Assembly (NCBI GenBank): GCA_020284085.1
Contig: JACEVL010000484.1
Span: 124,001 to 188,000 of the forward strand
Reading direction: 5' to 3'
Source: Aporrectodea caliginosa
Lineage: Eukaryota; Annelida; Clitellata; Crassiclitellata; Lumbricidae
Length of the DNA stretch: 64,000 nucleotides
Shown here: positions 42,588 through 55,268 of the stretch, piece by piece
How the letters are laid out: every line of letters starts with the position of its first letter
How positions within the stretch are numbered: the stretch's first letter is position 1
The notes under the pieces: model-generated
Seen by the model: only the letters and a program-made list of their open reading frames with translations
Told to the model about the DNA's origin: nothing
Database searches by the model: none
Translations under genes and position numbers: made by a program

Positions 42588-43499
42588 TTACCATAAATTT
42601 CCGGACTATAAGTCACGGTTTTTTACACGAGCGTCGACGGTTGCGACTTGTATAAAGGTGCAACGTATGTATTTAATTATAAACCAAATTATTTTACAAA
42701 TCTATTTAAACATGTGTTTATTTATCCTATGCATTAAACATAAATAAACTGTACCTAATAAGCAATATCGAATAGATAATTGGACAGAATTGAACTGCAG
42801 ACAATTAAAGTCCTACTCACGTAAGTATTGGACGACTTTGCCTCAAATCACTCGTTCATTATAAGGCCTATTTACTCATGCTTGCATGAAAGCATCTGGT
42901 TAATTATTCATTTGAAGTATCTGACACTTCTACATAAAACCATACCTAAACGCGATGTCTTAATGGGTAAATGTGTTGACATATAAAAATTGTTAAGAGC
43001 TGCGGTTTATGACGCATGAATTTCCACGGCAGTGCTATAAAAGTTACTAATTACGAATACTGGCGGGAACATAGCAAGGCCGATGGTATCACATGGCTTT
43101 TTGGAAACTCCGCCGCCATCTTGGGAGCATTGGGTCGGTCATATTGCACTATATTCCAATCTGAATGCTGATCGGATTATGGCTTACTTTTGATGCGCCA
43201 TCGGTTGATGCCTTGTGCATTTCTACTGCGGCGCTATAAAAGTTTCTGTACGGGCAGAACCATAGACAGGCAGCCGAGGCAGGTTGTAATTTAAACAAAA
43301 GGTTAAATTTCAGCAAGTATTTGCTAACATTCCCACATAGTTACGGTCGTCGTTAGCAACGCGTTCTGACCCGGGATCTGTGAGTGGATGCATCTCATTT
43401 GCCACAGCGACTTATGTACAGAGTTTACAACAAAATTTCCATTATGACGTCACATCGACTTATAGAAAGGAGCAACTTATAGTCCGGAAAATACGGTAA
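42588..43499. mobile_element. MITE with TTACCNTA...ACTATAAGTC ends
   Basis: Left TTACCATAAATTTCCGGACT (ATAAGTC) and the complement of the right end TTACCGTATTTTCCGGACT (ATAAGTT) form ~27 bp inverted repeats. This end sequence is a widespread animal MITE type. Contains a later insertion that includes a family F LINE 3' UTR at about 43165-43255 (GCCATCGGTTGATGCC, GGCGCTATAAAAG). Confidence 0.75.
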
Positions 43500-43734
43500 G
43501 TGTCTCGAGACATACATACATACATATTACTAAATTAGGCACTGACACACAATAAAAGGACACCACGAAAAATGAAAACTTAATTCTGATGACCACTTTA
43601 ATAAATGCATACGCTAGAGGATCTCTGACAAACTGGCAAGCTGTTGATTAATGCCTCTTCGGGGCAGACCTGATGTGGTAGCCAACGTGAAAAGCTGGAT
43701 GCAGCATGGACTGAACTTTGGTCATAATATACCA

Positions 43735-43834
43735 CTTCAGTATAATGTGGCACTCGCTATAATGCGGTCCTAGATATGGATCCCAAATCCTGTGTTATAA
43801 CAAGGTTCCTGTGTTATAACGAGGTTCACTGTAT
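43735..43834. mobile_element. pogo/Tigger-like terminal sequence
   Basis: GTTATAACGAGGTTCACTG then TA at 43814-43834 is the usual pogo-type end (CAGTGAACCTCGTTATAAC reversed) beside a TA target; preceded by a similar GTTATAACAAGGTTCC and a left CAGTATAATGTGGCACTCGC. Too short for a transposase. Confidence 0.5.
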
Positions 43835-44033
43835 TTATATCTTACATATTTATATCTATTCTTACATCTCCAAAAGACAGACTTGCAGCTTTGCTTTCCA
43901 AATGCCTCCTTCTCTACTTCAGTGCATGACCTGGGTACAAAACTGAACCCGGAATTGGACCTTCATTGCTGCCATCAAAAACGTTTTTACTAATTAAAAG
44001 AACTAAGTACAATGAACACTTAGTTTCCTGTAC

Positions 44034-44144
44034 CTTGGTCAAGTAAGCTTCTGAAGAACTGTGGTGATCCTTTCTTTTTTGAAGGAGTGTTCTTCAAATA
44101 CTTCTCCAGTTCACTCTGGCGAAGATGTCTTCTGCGAGTTCGTG
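44034..44144 (-). CDS. MICU-like exon 3
   Basis: 111 nt between acceptor GATGCTATTAG and donor GTACAG (CAAG before it); phase 1 on both sides. With the borrowed T it reads SRTRRRHLRQSELEKYLKNT, then PSKKKGSPQFFRSLLDQ. This is the stretch after the YMTP block in MICU2/3 proteins (basic start, LTKKEL-like helix, TP..KGS..FFR.L..G) that leads to GxISYTEY. Basic residues in the N-terminal part are typical of the family's polybasic region. Neighbouring introns hold LINEs and MITEs. Confidence 0.92.
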
Positions 44145-45160
44145 CTAATAGCATCACAAAAATTACCATTTACCAAATTTATGTTATTGTACTTGTAGTT
44201 AAAACGTTATATAGCGCTATCACAATAAGTAAGTAAACATCTTTTTATTAATACAAGACAAATTTTACGCTCAAATTTGACAAAACAGTTGTTGTAAACA
44301 GTAACTGTCATTGGGTCTGAAAGGTGCTTCTGTAGCTTGCGTCACAATATTGAAACTATTTAGAGAATGACGAGTTCATCGGTAGCCAACTGATGCTGCA
44401 AGTGACATATTCAAAGTATAGTACCCAGTTTAAGAAGACTCCAGCCTGATATTTTTGACAACAGAGGGTGTGTTGCTGACATCTTGCTTGTCCAATTTCT
44501 CACAACAGAAGCACGTGGAAATCCACTCAGGCAGTTAAATTATATTGTTACCAAACATTTGGTGGTACATGTTAGCAAAATTATCCAAAAATGAATAAAT
44601 TCGATGCAATTGTCTCACTAAGCATCACAGGAGCGAACTTGGGTGCAGTACCTTAAACAATCTTAAAAGTCATCATGAACAGAAAGTTCATCAGTTAACA
44701 AGCAATGCTCATAACTAGAAAAGTCACCAACAATGGGCTCTCATGAGTACTATTGGAACAGTTTTAAAGTACTTGCACTTGAGACTTTTCACATGTGACA
44801 AAAGTTCTTTAAAATGGAAACATACAGCAAATGAAAAACTTATAGGTTTCTACAGGCACTCTAATCGGTTACCAGTTAACTTTAGTCTTTAACTCTTACG
44901 GTCTGCACATTTTGGCAGTTCTTTGTGGAGACGAGTGTTTAGATGATCAAAATTTCCTTCCGGTCATCTTGAAGCGCACCGATCCTACTCCTATACTAAA
45001 ATCTATTATTCCTAGAGTTGTAAAGTTTGGTTATCATAATTTTACTGTAAAGGGAAATGTACATGTAATTTCATGAGAAAACTATGGTGACTTTGATGAA
45101 GGGAATTGTTTGGACTTCTGGAAATGCCGCAAAGTTGTTCTCGATAAAATGTATTAGGCA
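44145..45160. other. Intron 2 sequence, nothing recognised
   Basis: No element boundary recognised, though it may be the interior of the hAT whose transposase end follows. Confidence 0.35.
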
Positions 45161-45163
45161 GTG

Positions 45164-45298
45164 TTTAGAGCATCGAGTGCGACTGAATCTAATGCACCAG
45201 TGTTTAGTTATCGCAGCGTAATATTAAATCCGCATCGATCGAATATGAGAAACAATATGCTCACACTGCTGATATTTCTAAAGACAAATTCTAAATGA
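45164..45298 (+). pseudogene. hAT transposase C-terminal relic
   Basis: In-frame to a stop: FRASSATESNAPVFSYRSVI, then PHRSNMRNNMLTLLIFLKTN. SSAxExNAPVFS resembles the S.SAPVERVFS dimerisation motif of hAT transposases and the LLIFLK end is typical. Downstream AAGTAC/GTACTT repeats at 45835-45925 may be the element's subterminal repeats. Confidence 0.65.
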
Positions 45299-46680
45299 AT
45301 GCACGTGCAGTACCTCCACTCCTTGGAATTTTTCCCAAGATCTTCGGATTTTGGGGTCAACTTCGGATCTGGGAATGTTCCATAGCAAACTTGGGATTTT
45401 TCTGAAGTCTACAGACTAGTTTTAATCGTACTTTCCAATAGTGGCTGCGAATCAGAAAAAACTCGCTCAGTGCGTCTGTCTGAAAGACGATTATTATTGT
45501 AACTTGTACACATCATAATTTTTTAATTCAATGTTATGCTCTGGTTTATTCTTTGCCATATTTTAGCTCGACATTTTTGTGAATAATTGTGATGGTTAAA
45601 ACGCAATTCATATTTCATCACAACTTTTCCCTTTTTCAGCAACATGGGATTTTTTTGGTACACTTTTGGTCAATCGTGGGAATTCTGTTACAAATCTTGG
45701 GATTTCTGAAACTGGAGAGTGGAAGCACTGTGTAAGTGTCTTGCAACGTGATGAGAAAACACTTCAATGATTTAGCCTTAATTTTAAAATAAATAAATAC
45801 CTCCTTGCAACGACATGCATTTGTATTATAACCTAAGTACTTGCACTCGTACTTGACACCAAGTACGAGTACTCATGCTTGTACTTGAGGCCTAAGTACC
45901 TGTACTTTAACTTGAAACCAAAGTACTTGAAACATCACGGAAATGTGTGCTTGCAATACTGCGCTGTGATTGTTGGAAAAACTAGAGAAAAGAACGTGGT
46001 TCTTTTAGGCCTGAAGATTAGCCTATAAAATGAGGTGAGGCACTGAGAAGGGGCTCTTAGATGGTTTTGCAAGTATCGTCCCTGCTTACTGAAAAAGTGC
46101 ATCAATTGCTATTTAATGGACGTTTGCTCATTCTATCCCGATGAAACTGTAATTTTGGAAAAGACAGATAACTTATCAAGCAAACTGATAAATATAATTT
46201 TTGTGTAATTGGATGTGGAAAGCGCTATCCGGTATATTGCTTGAATTTCTTTTAATTACACTATAATCAGAAGTTCAGAACTAGCGAATGGCAGATGTTG
46301 AGTTGTCAGTGCTAGCTAATGCGGAGCAAATTGATTTAATCCAAAAATTATAGTGTCAAGAAGAACAGGCAAAAGTGCTAAGAAGTATAGTAAGTGATAA
46401 GACAGCGAGTGACCTACAGACGATAGTGAAAGTACTGTTGTAGGGATGAGGAGCCCAATCAGAGGGGACACTTTTCTGTCGCCACCAAAGCCGGTCGTAG
46501 GCTCTATGCTCGGCCTGGTAGCTCAACAACTGAAGGACATAATGGCTAGTGGCGCTATACAAGTCACAGTATAAGCGAGCCCCGTAGGAGCACACGCCTA
46601 CTTCATAAACCTCGTGTTAGTTACACGATGGGACATCCATGGCCTACGGTGGGGAATCTTGGTAAAATGTTAAGCAGGTA
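45299..46680. other. Intron 2 sequence with AAGTACTTG-type repeats
   Basis: Repeats of AAGTACTTG/CAAGTACGAG at 45835-45925. A short plus ORF from about 46290 (MADVELSVLANAEQIDLIQK) is not recognised. Confidence 0.4.
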
Positions 46681-46684
46681 GGCA

Positions 46685-47740
46685 TCGGTACTGCTCGGTC
46701 TGAGCCCACACTTTGTACTGCTGGAGTACCACAGGGATCTGTCCTCGGCCCTTTATTATTTACAGTCTTTACTTCCCCAATCAGTCATATAGCTAAGCAC
46801 TTTGGAATCCAATTACAACAGTACGCGGATGATAGTCAGCTACATATTGCTTTGTCACACGCTGATCAGTCTGGTAAACTAAAACTTGAAGAGTGCCTCT
46901 CATCTATGTATGTATGGTTCTGTTTCAATGGTTTGGCCATAAACCCAAACAAGTCTGAGGCAATTCTGTTCGGTTCATGCCAACGCCTGCGTTCTTTCCC
47001 TTCACTTTCTAGTGTCGACCTCGCAGGCACTGCTGTGCCACTTTTAGATACTGTCAAAACACTTGAGGTAACCCTGGACAGTAAGCTCACATTCCGACCA
47101 CACATAACAAACCTTTGTAAATCTTGTTTCTATCACATCAGGGCAATACGTCACATCACATCGGTTCTAACTAAGAATATGTCTCAAACTATAGCCTGTT
47201 AACTTGTATCCTCTCGTCTTGATTATGCTAATTCCCTTTTTGTGGGTGTCTCAAACCTTGAACTCAAAAGGCTGCAACGAATCCAAAACTCCTTAGCTCG
47301 TGTACTGATGCGTGTCCCACTACGAACATGCTCCTCAGTCCTACTCCATGAGCTGCATTGGCTTCCTGTTGAATTCAGAATAAAATTTAAATTGGCCTGT
47401 TTTACCTACAAAGTCCTCAGCACCAGCACACCTACCTATATTCATGCACTACTAACTCCTTACATCCCTCCTCGTTGCTTGCGATCATCAAGTACAGGTC
47501 TTTTAGCTGAGCCACAATGCAGCACAGTTATGGGCTCTCGTGCATTCGACTGCCACTTTCTCTTCGTAGCTCAAATTCACTTCCTTCCTTCAAAAAGCGG
47601 CTCAAAACTCACTATTTCTCCTTGGCTTTCGAGGATTTAGAAAATCTAAGTGCATCTTCACCTGGTGGCTGACTATCTGCGCCTCAGATTCACATTTCGG
47701 TGTGACCTTGCGTGCATTACAAATTTATTTAATAATAATA
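46685..47740 (+). pseudogene. LINE family C, RT motif B to 3' end
   Basis: GVPQGSVLGPLLFTVFTSPI (46723), QLQQYADDSQLHIALSHADQ, CFNGLAINPNKSEAILFGSC, LTFRPHITNLCKSCFYHIRA, a stop near 47200, LDYANSLFVGVS, LHELHWLPVEFRIKFKLACF, LLAEPQCSTVMGSRAF, then a broken end and 3' UTR with (TAA)n at 47728-47755. Best-preserved copy of the family; few lesions. CR1/L2 group. Confidence 0.88.
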
Positions 47741-48810
47741 ATTATAATAATAAGAAATAAATTGCAGTGTCCAAGATCAAAGCATAGCCTAATTGGAAAT
47801 AGATTAATCTACTTTCTGCAACACGAAGCAACGTAAATGAATCGATATTTGCAACGAGCCTACACTCTGAATGGGCAATCTGGTAGGGGCGCTAAATATT
47901 TGCAATTTCTGTTAAAATTAAGTAAAAGACAGTCACTGGCCTACTTGCATACTATTCGTTCGTAACTTGGCTTATCATTTGACAAAGTGAACACAAAATC
48001 CAGTTCCCAAGAAGCATTCATTATGATAACTCCAACATTAATTATAATACAGTTAATATCAATAAAAGTCGCTGCTTTTGAGTTTACTTGCGGCCCTCGG
48101 CTTCAAAAATTACTTCTTCGGTGGCCGGCGGTATCAAAAAGGTTGGACAGCACTGCTCTACATGGTCACAACTATATAGGACCAAGTATGGACTATGTAA
48201 GTTATGTATGATGAGTAAATGTAATTAGTTACAGAAAAACTCAAGTAAATATAGAAAAAATATATTATTCCTGTTAATATCCAACAGACTGTCTGCGCCT
48301 CAGGCATTGTACAATTTCAGTCTGTTCCCTCTAACTTTGGTAGCAGCACAGTCCTTTGAAGGATTGTCTTGTATATTAGTTGCTCGACTTTCACAGCTAT
48401 TTAGTGGCAGTTCGGCTTATCACAGTCCAGATATGCAGTTCGACTTGAGACTAAGTGCAAATGTCACTGATCACCTCAGTCATTGTTCGACCTTTGTGTC
48501 ATTTCGGCTCATCATTTTGACTACATGCAGAATTTCCTCAGTAATTTCTAACACGTTGGAGTTTACTGGCGCTAAGTTGACGCATCAGACTTATTCCTCA
48601 TTTCCTCTGCAAATTTTGAACATTTAACGGTACTTTCTTCGTATGGTGTCTTGATCTATTCTCCGTGACTCTTTGGGAAAGGATGGGCTTCCCACTATAT
48701 GATCGAGTATGGATATAAAGAAAGTGTTTTTCTGCAGACAGGTAATTTTTGTTTGTGCCGTACATTTACAAGTTATTGCAGTGGCACAATAATGAAAACA
48801 AAATACATAC
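47741..48810. other. Intron 2 sequence with one hAT end
   Basis: GGTTGGACAGCACTG ending at 48155 is a hAT right end (CAGTGCTGTCCAACC reversed), preceded by CCGCC and GCGGCCCTCGG motifs; no left end recognised. Rest unremarkable. Confidence 0.5.
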
Positions 48811-48949
48811 AACGTGGATTTTCTTCAGTGATTGATTCAAGAAAATCCAGTGGTGTCATATAGACATTTCCGTCAAACTCTATTGACGCAAAATTCAGAA
48901 ATCTGCCTTCTCTGTGCAACTGTGTCCGATCTACAGCATGTTCGCTTTC
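48811..48949 (-). CDS. MICU-like exon 2 (FASIEFDG / YMTP block)
   Basis: 139 nt to donor GTATGT, leaving in phase 1. Encodes ESEHAVDRTQLHREG, then RFLNFASIEFDGNVYMTP and LDFLESITEENPR. RF..FAS.E..G..YMTP.DFL.S is the diagnostic start of the MICU2/3 conserved core. The acceptor is placed after TTGTTATTGAAG because it follows a pyrimidine-rich stretch and gives phase 0, matching exon 1; an alternative AG (CTGTAG, start ~48930) is also possible but would change the phase, so the first six residues are less certain. The exon lies between two transposon-laden introns. Confidence 0.93.
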
Positions 48950-49494
48950 CTTCAATAACAAGTAACACAACAGCAATAATTATATCAAACTGAAACTATG
49001 CTGTCCATCACCACAGAAAACTAGCTATTTTAGCAAATTGCTACAATGTCAAGACCATTAAAAAAGTACGGACAGACAAAGAGCCCATTGTAGTTACTAT
49101 GTTACCAGAAAATACAGGACATGTTACACTGGACAACACACAAAATGCCTTTTAAATGAAAATAGCCAATCTTTACTAATTTTGAGGTGCTGAACACGAA
49201 AATGACAGTAAAATTTGTCGATTGGCTCTCGTTTAGGAGAGACAGAGATGGTTACGTATAAATGTCTCAGTACGCATTGAGTACATAGGTAACCATTTCG
49301 CAACGCTGTATTTCAAACTACATATTGCGTCGTATTGCATCAACACCCATACACACACCTCCGGAGGCAGTGCATCATTGCCTGATGTAATGCAGGTGAG
49401 TCATCTCGATCGCTGACGAAAGATGACGCAAGCGTAGTGGTACAAAGCAAGTCTCGTTTGCAAGACAGAAATGGGCCATTACTCCGTTAGTCAG
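48950..49494. other. Intron 1 sequence, nothing recognised
   Basis: No element ends or coding signal recognised. Confidence 0.4.
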
Positions 49495-50389
49495 AATGGC
49501 TCTATTTCGGATGTAAGCTCTGGGATCAGGACAAGTCCTGGGCACCACACATATGCTGCAGCACGTCTGCAAGAAATCTTCCTAAGTGGCTGAAAGGTGG
49601 GAAAGTAGCGCTGCCCTTTGCTGTTCCTATTGTTTGGAGAGAAACAAGCAATCACGCAAATGACTGCTACTTGTACATGATTCCACCTACTTCTGCAGGC
49701 ATCACAACAAAAAAGAAGTGGACAATAGCGTTCCCGAATAAACCTTCTGCACTCCGATCAGTTCCGCACGGCGAAGGACTTCCCGTTCCGGATCCTCCGA
49801 AGGAATTTTCCATTGATTCAGACGATGAGGAGGGAAGCGAACGGACTTCGGGTTCTCCGCAACGTTCGATGTCTAATGATGATCCATACGTCTGCCACGG
49901 CGCGTCATCTGTGCCACACATTCTCACCCAAACAGAACTGAACGGCCTTGTTCGCGACCTGGAGCTGTTTCAAGGCCAAGGTGGAGTTACTTGGATCTAG
50001 ACTTCAAGAATGGAAACTTCTCCAGGAAAATGTCCGAGTGACTTCGTTTTGCACTCGTCATGAGCAGTTTGAGGATTATTTCAGCAAGGAAGATGACCTT
50101 GTATTCTGCTCCGAAGTAGAAGGCCTGTTGAATGCCCTCGGAATTAAACATGACCCTCAAGAATGGCGACTATTCATAGACTCCGAGAAATTGAGTCTCA
50201 GATCGGTTCTGCTGCATAATGAAGTTGGTTAACTTCCATCCATTCCGGTCTGACACGCTGTCCACATGAAGGAAACCTACGAAAACCTCAAACACCTGTT
50301 CAATACAGCAAGTATGGATGGCATCTCTGTTGCGACTTGAAGGTAGTGGCCCTGCTGATGGGTCTCCAGCTTGGATATACGAATACCGT
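49495..50389 (+). pseudogene. Recurrent invertebrate repeat ORF of unknown class
   Basis: Frames change at about 49565, 49965 and 50330. In order: LYFGCKLWDQDKSWAPHICC (Cys-rich), KVALPFAVPIVWRE, NDCYLYMIPPTSAGITTKKK, LRSVPHGEGLPVPDPP, a Ser/Asp/Glu linker, LNGLVRDLEL, KVELLGSRLQEWKLLQENVR, FSKEDDLVFCSEVEGLLNAL, KHDPQEWRLFIDSEKLSLRS, HMKETYENLKHLF and DLKVVALLMGLQLGYTNT. I recognise this as a protein found in many copies in invertebrate genomes; its function and element class are unknown to me. Broken at ~50389 by another insertion, so C-terminal part absent. Confidence 0.65.
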
Positions 50390-51420
50390 CAACTGGGGTT
50401 ACTTTGATAGTTTTTTGCATATTTGGTTCCATGAATGGAACTTCTTTAAAACATTTTCCCGTTTTTTTTTGCTTTATTGTATCAATTGATGTCTTGTGAT
50501 TACGATGAAACTCAATTTTATTTTTTTGAAGTATACCTGGTATATTTTTTAAAAGCCCAAAGAGTTATCAATGTAACCCCAGGGGGTGGGGTTACTTTGA
50601 TACTTTTTAACTTTTCAATGTGTTATCAAATAAGGACCTAATGGGGGCTACATTGATAATTTTCTGCAGTTTTAAAAAAGAAACAAGTATGGTACTGGTA
50701 TCCCCTACCATCTGGGGTTCCAAAAATGCCCATAACTGGATAACTGATCATTGAAAGGATATCCAAGAAATGTCTTTTCCATTGCCAAAGGGAGAACGTA
50801 TTTGAAAAGTTTTACCAGTTTCTTTTAATTCATAACTTTACTGGTGACATTTTTTGAATTGGAATTGCTGTCTGTTGTTTTCTGTAGGCTTCTGTAGTTC
50901 TTCAACAACTGCATTATATGGAACTGCAGAGTCCACGTCCAGCTTCTTTGTCAGTAAATTTGAAATAATTGCTTCCAGGTTGTTTCTTCACAAATTGCAC
51001 TTTCAGAAGTCTTCTTCTTGGTTTAACATCAAGAATTTTGCCAATGTAGTTCAGATAACCTTTCTTTCCTTCATACTTCACGACAATCCATTGGTCAGGT
51101 TCATACTCGGACTTTGTGGAGACCACTGGTGATTCACTATCAGCACCTGCCGAGCCATACGAAGTACGGGTAGTACCTCGTATGGCTTCGTATGGCCTGT
51201 ACTACTATCTTGGTATGGCACTGATCCACCACTTTCAGAATCAGAGGATGGTTCTACCTCTTGAACTTTACGTCGTTTTGCTGNGTCCTACTTTGGTAGC
51301 AGTTGCTGGGATAACATCCAGGTAATGCTGTCCACTGAGTCTAGACAAATCCGAAGCCTTGTGTTCCTTGAAGGCCACCGATGGGGCGGCTGTCTCTGGC
51401 CGATCTTGGCATCCGAGCAG
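50389..51420 (-). pseudogene. DNA transposase-like C-terminal remains
   Basis: Minus strand from ~51410: VAFKEHKASDLSRLSGQHYL, DVIPATATK, a broken AKRRKVQEVEP acidic spacer, SEYEPDQWIVVKYEGKKGYL (51110-51050) and NYIGKILDVKPRRRLLKVQF. This resembles C-terminal tails of transposase-like proteins in invertebrates; pogo or piggyBac origin cannot be decided. To its left at 50395-50700 are repeats of GGGGTTACTTTGATA and TTATCAATGTAACCCC, which look like subterminal repeats of the same element. The single ambiguous base N is at 51284. Confidence 0.5.
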
Positions 51421-51764
51421 AGACCGAATAACATTAGGCTATTTTGTTCCAAACATCGTGTACACTATCAACAAAAGAATCATCGTCTAATTCGCACGAC
51501 ATCTTCACAGGCTGCTGTATACAGAACCTTTTCTTTTTCAAATAATTCATATAAATTTATTATGTTTACAGAAAAAAGCCTACACCAAGATGGCCGACAC
51601 AGCAACAGACGCTTCATTTCATATATTCCATTTTTTAGTCACTAAACATTGCCAAAAATAATCTTATATGCATTCAGTAGGTAGCAGCACATGTCCACTA
51701 TTACTTATAAGCGGCAGGAATTATTACTGGGACGCTGAACAACCTGTGAATGGCCGATACCTAA

Positions 51765-51827
51765 GGGACGTGTATACACGTCCCTCGCGTCCGAACAATC
51801 CCAATTTGGGACGTGTTAACACGTCCC
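51765..51827. repeat. Two perfect 20 bp palindromes
   Basis: GGGACGTGTATACACGTCCC at 51765-51784 and GGGACGTGTTAACACGTCCC at 51808-51827, 23 bases apart, followed by GCGGCCAACGTG and TTAA (51839-51842 region). Likely terminal hairpin repeats of a piggyBac-like end that inserted in the hAT copy to the right. Confidence 0.9.
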
Positions 51828-52397
51828 TAGCGGCCAACGTGTTAATAGGTGCACCAGATGCACCAAATAGGCCCGTTTTTCTGGAGTATGCAGCCGCTGA
51901 GAATTCTTCACCCCAATACCCCAAAGCGTCTGATGATCAAGGCCATGAAAGGGAGAGTTTACCCGTTTCTAACTCTTCTGACCTAGCGGAATACCCCATT
52001 CGCGCAACTGGACAAACGATTCAGACAATATATAACATATCTAGCGAATTTGCAGCCCTCTGCGCACGAACCTTATAAGAGCCGTAGCATTTAGGCCTAT
52101 CTAAAATTCTAGATATAGATGTGTTTGCAGTAAAGCAGTATTAAAATACATTCAAGTCTAATCTCGTTGTTCAGAAATTTGTTTTTCAAAGCGAGAGCCT
52201 AATTCTTCAATTATTCTTGTAATTAAAATTATGGCTGAGGTCCCGAAACCAAAAGTTGTAGCAGACAAATTACATTACATTATCACCCTTTAAAAATAAC
52301 CTTAAGACTTTGTTTAAGATTTGTTATGATTAGACTTTCCTGTAACGCGCTAACGCGCTTTTGTGTAAGATTCTTTTTGTTTAGGCGCGTTACAATA

Positions 52398-53205
<808 letters not shown>

Positions 53206-53650
53206 CATCGACACCCTGGCAGTGTCATACCGCACCAGATCAGCTGAGGTTGCTGGTGCTGCTGCTGCTGAGATCGCAGCAGACAGAAAAACAACCAAAT
53301 ACACTGCAATTTTGCCATCTTACTGCTTTGTGCCCTTGGCCTTTGAAACGCTGGGTCCAATAAACCAAGAAGGCCTTGCTTTAATCAACCTTCTCGGCTA
53401 CCGACTTGCCCAAACTTCTGGAGACAATAGAGAGACAACTTTTCTTTTTCAGCGCTTATCAATGACTATTCAGCGCTTCAACGCAGTTGCTTTTTCTAGC
53501 ACTTTCCTAACCCACCAATCCATCTGTGAAGATTAGCCATTCCAGAACAACGCGCCCCCCTAATTTTTGCAATTCTGAGGGATCATATGTAGCTCGGGGA
53601 AAAAATAAATAAAAAAATAATAATAATATTATCATTATTATTATTATTAT
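53206..53650 (+). mobile_element. Second TAA-flanked fragment of the same LINE family
   Basis: Same orientation, directly after the TAA tail of the first: IIDTLAVSYRTRSAEVAGAA, KTTKYTAILPSYCFVPLAFE, TLGPINQEGLALINLLGYRL, AQTSGDNRETTFLFQRLSMT, IQRFNAVAFSSTF. It overlaps the first fragment in the KY....FVP.AFET region but is a different sequence, so two separate 3' ends. Ends in AATAATAATATT. Confidence 0.78.
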
Positions 53651-54449
53651 TATTCTTTCAGCATAAATGTGCTGTTGTTTTTCTATGTCATTAAATTGCG
53701 TGTTTCAGTGTATTTGGGTGTTGAAAAACTCGGACTCGGACTTGATCTTTTGTAACTCGGGACTCGCGTAACTCCGAACTCGGCTTAGGTGGACTCGGAC
53801 TTGAATCGGACTCGGCTTAGGTGGACTCGACTACATCACTGGATACAAGGTACCGCTACTATTTATAGTATAGCCTGTCGACTAATACACTCATTTTAGT
53901 TCACAGAGATTTTATGTTCAAACAGACAACTTAACTATAGTGTTGTATTCGTTAAGGATAACTAAAACTAAAACCTGCCAAAACGAAAACTCAAGGTTTT
54001 AGTTAACTGAAACTAAAACTAAAACTAAAAAAATGATAACGAAATAAAACTAAAACTCGCGATACCAGCCAAAAACGGTAACTGAAACTAAAACAGGCAA
54101 AACTAATAACGCAAACATGTAATGAAAACCTAAGCAAAAACACACAACGAAAACCGAGGCAGGCAAGGCACGGCTGAATGGAATGAACTACGCGTTATAA
54201 ATGACAGTTTTATACTAATAATAATACGGTAATAATCCTATGATATTCAATGTCTTTGTACATAAGGGCGAAAATCGGTAATCACATGATATATCCTTAC
54301 CCCTTTGTATAATCAGCAGTTTGTTCTGTAATATTATATATATGGCCTAAAATGGTGGTCAGGTCAATCCAACAAATACGGTATCTGAAAATATCTTCCT
54401 TGGCATTAGATAGTTTAGCTGCGCATGCACCTCACCATAAGCTTTCGTT

Positions 54450-54560
54450 GAAAGAATTTTCTCTGCTTGTGGTGACTTGACTGCAGGAAAGCGTAACAGA
54501 ACTTTGCAATCACTTGAAAGCAAAGTCTTCATAAAACTTAAGAAATTTTTACCACATTAA
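54450..54560 (+). pseudogene. hAT transposase C-terminal relic
   Basis: ERIFSACGDLTAGKRNRTLQ, then SLESKVFIKLKKF and a stop. VERIFSxxG..T..R..L is the hAT dimerisation signature; the helix ending VFIKL follows. Belongs to the AACTAAA-type hAT. Confidence 0.75.
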
Positions 54561-54741
54561 TCATTGCAAGGACATATATCATGTATGATACGCTACCATT
54601 ATGTCAGAATAATGGTTGCTATTGCCCATTGAAATATTTAATGTGCATTGCTGTGGCTAAGTGTCAGTGAACGAATAACTGAAACTAAAACTAAAACTGA
54701 AGAAACTAAAACTGAAATGAGGAAGTGTCCATTTCTATTAA

Positions 54742-55232
54742 CCCGTTTTGGACCAATGTTCGTTTTACGAACACATTTTTTGATGACATCAAATTGGTTG
54801 AGGTCATCACTCTAGTTTTCTGTTCATGTGCTCTTATGCAAGCGAAAGGTTTGATTTGTCGGATAAATCGCAAAAAATTTTGTTTTCAAAGTTTTGAACT
54901 GTTTTTGTCTTATGCTAAATACCTCAACTTCAGTATGTTCACCGTCTTTTGTTTGAAAATTTGTAATTTTGATTCAATGTGTGATATCGCACGAGCTGAT
55001 GGGTATTTGACAAGTGCACATATTTAGCACAAAGCACATGCCATTTGCGTAATTTTATTGTAACAAATGGAGTCGCAAAATTTTCATATCTGGGTCATGT
55101 TCGTTTTACGAACATTGGTCCAATACGCTACTGATGGCGTCAAGTCAAGTCAACGTTGATTTACATATGCATATTTCTGATCTTGAGTTACATGTATCAA
55201 CCAAATCATATATATATATATATATATCATAA

Positions 55233-55268
<36 letters not shown>

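Noticed and set aside
48307..48627. 106-codon plus-strand ORF next to exon 2
   Set aside because: No domain, opposite strand to the host gene, ordinary composition; likely chance.
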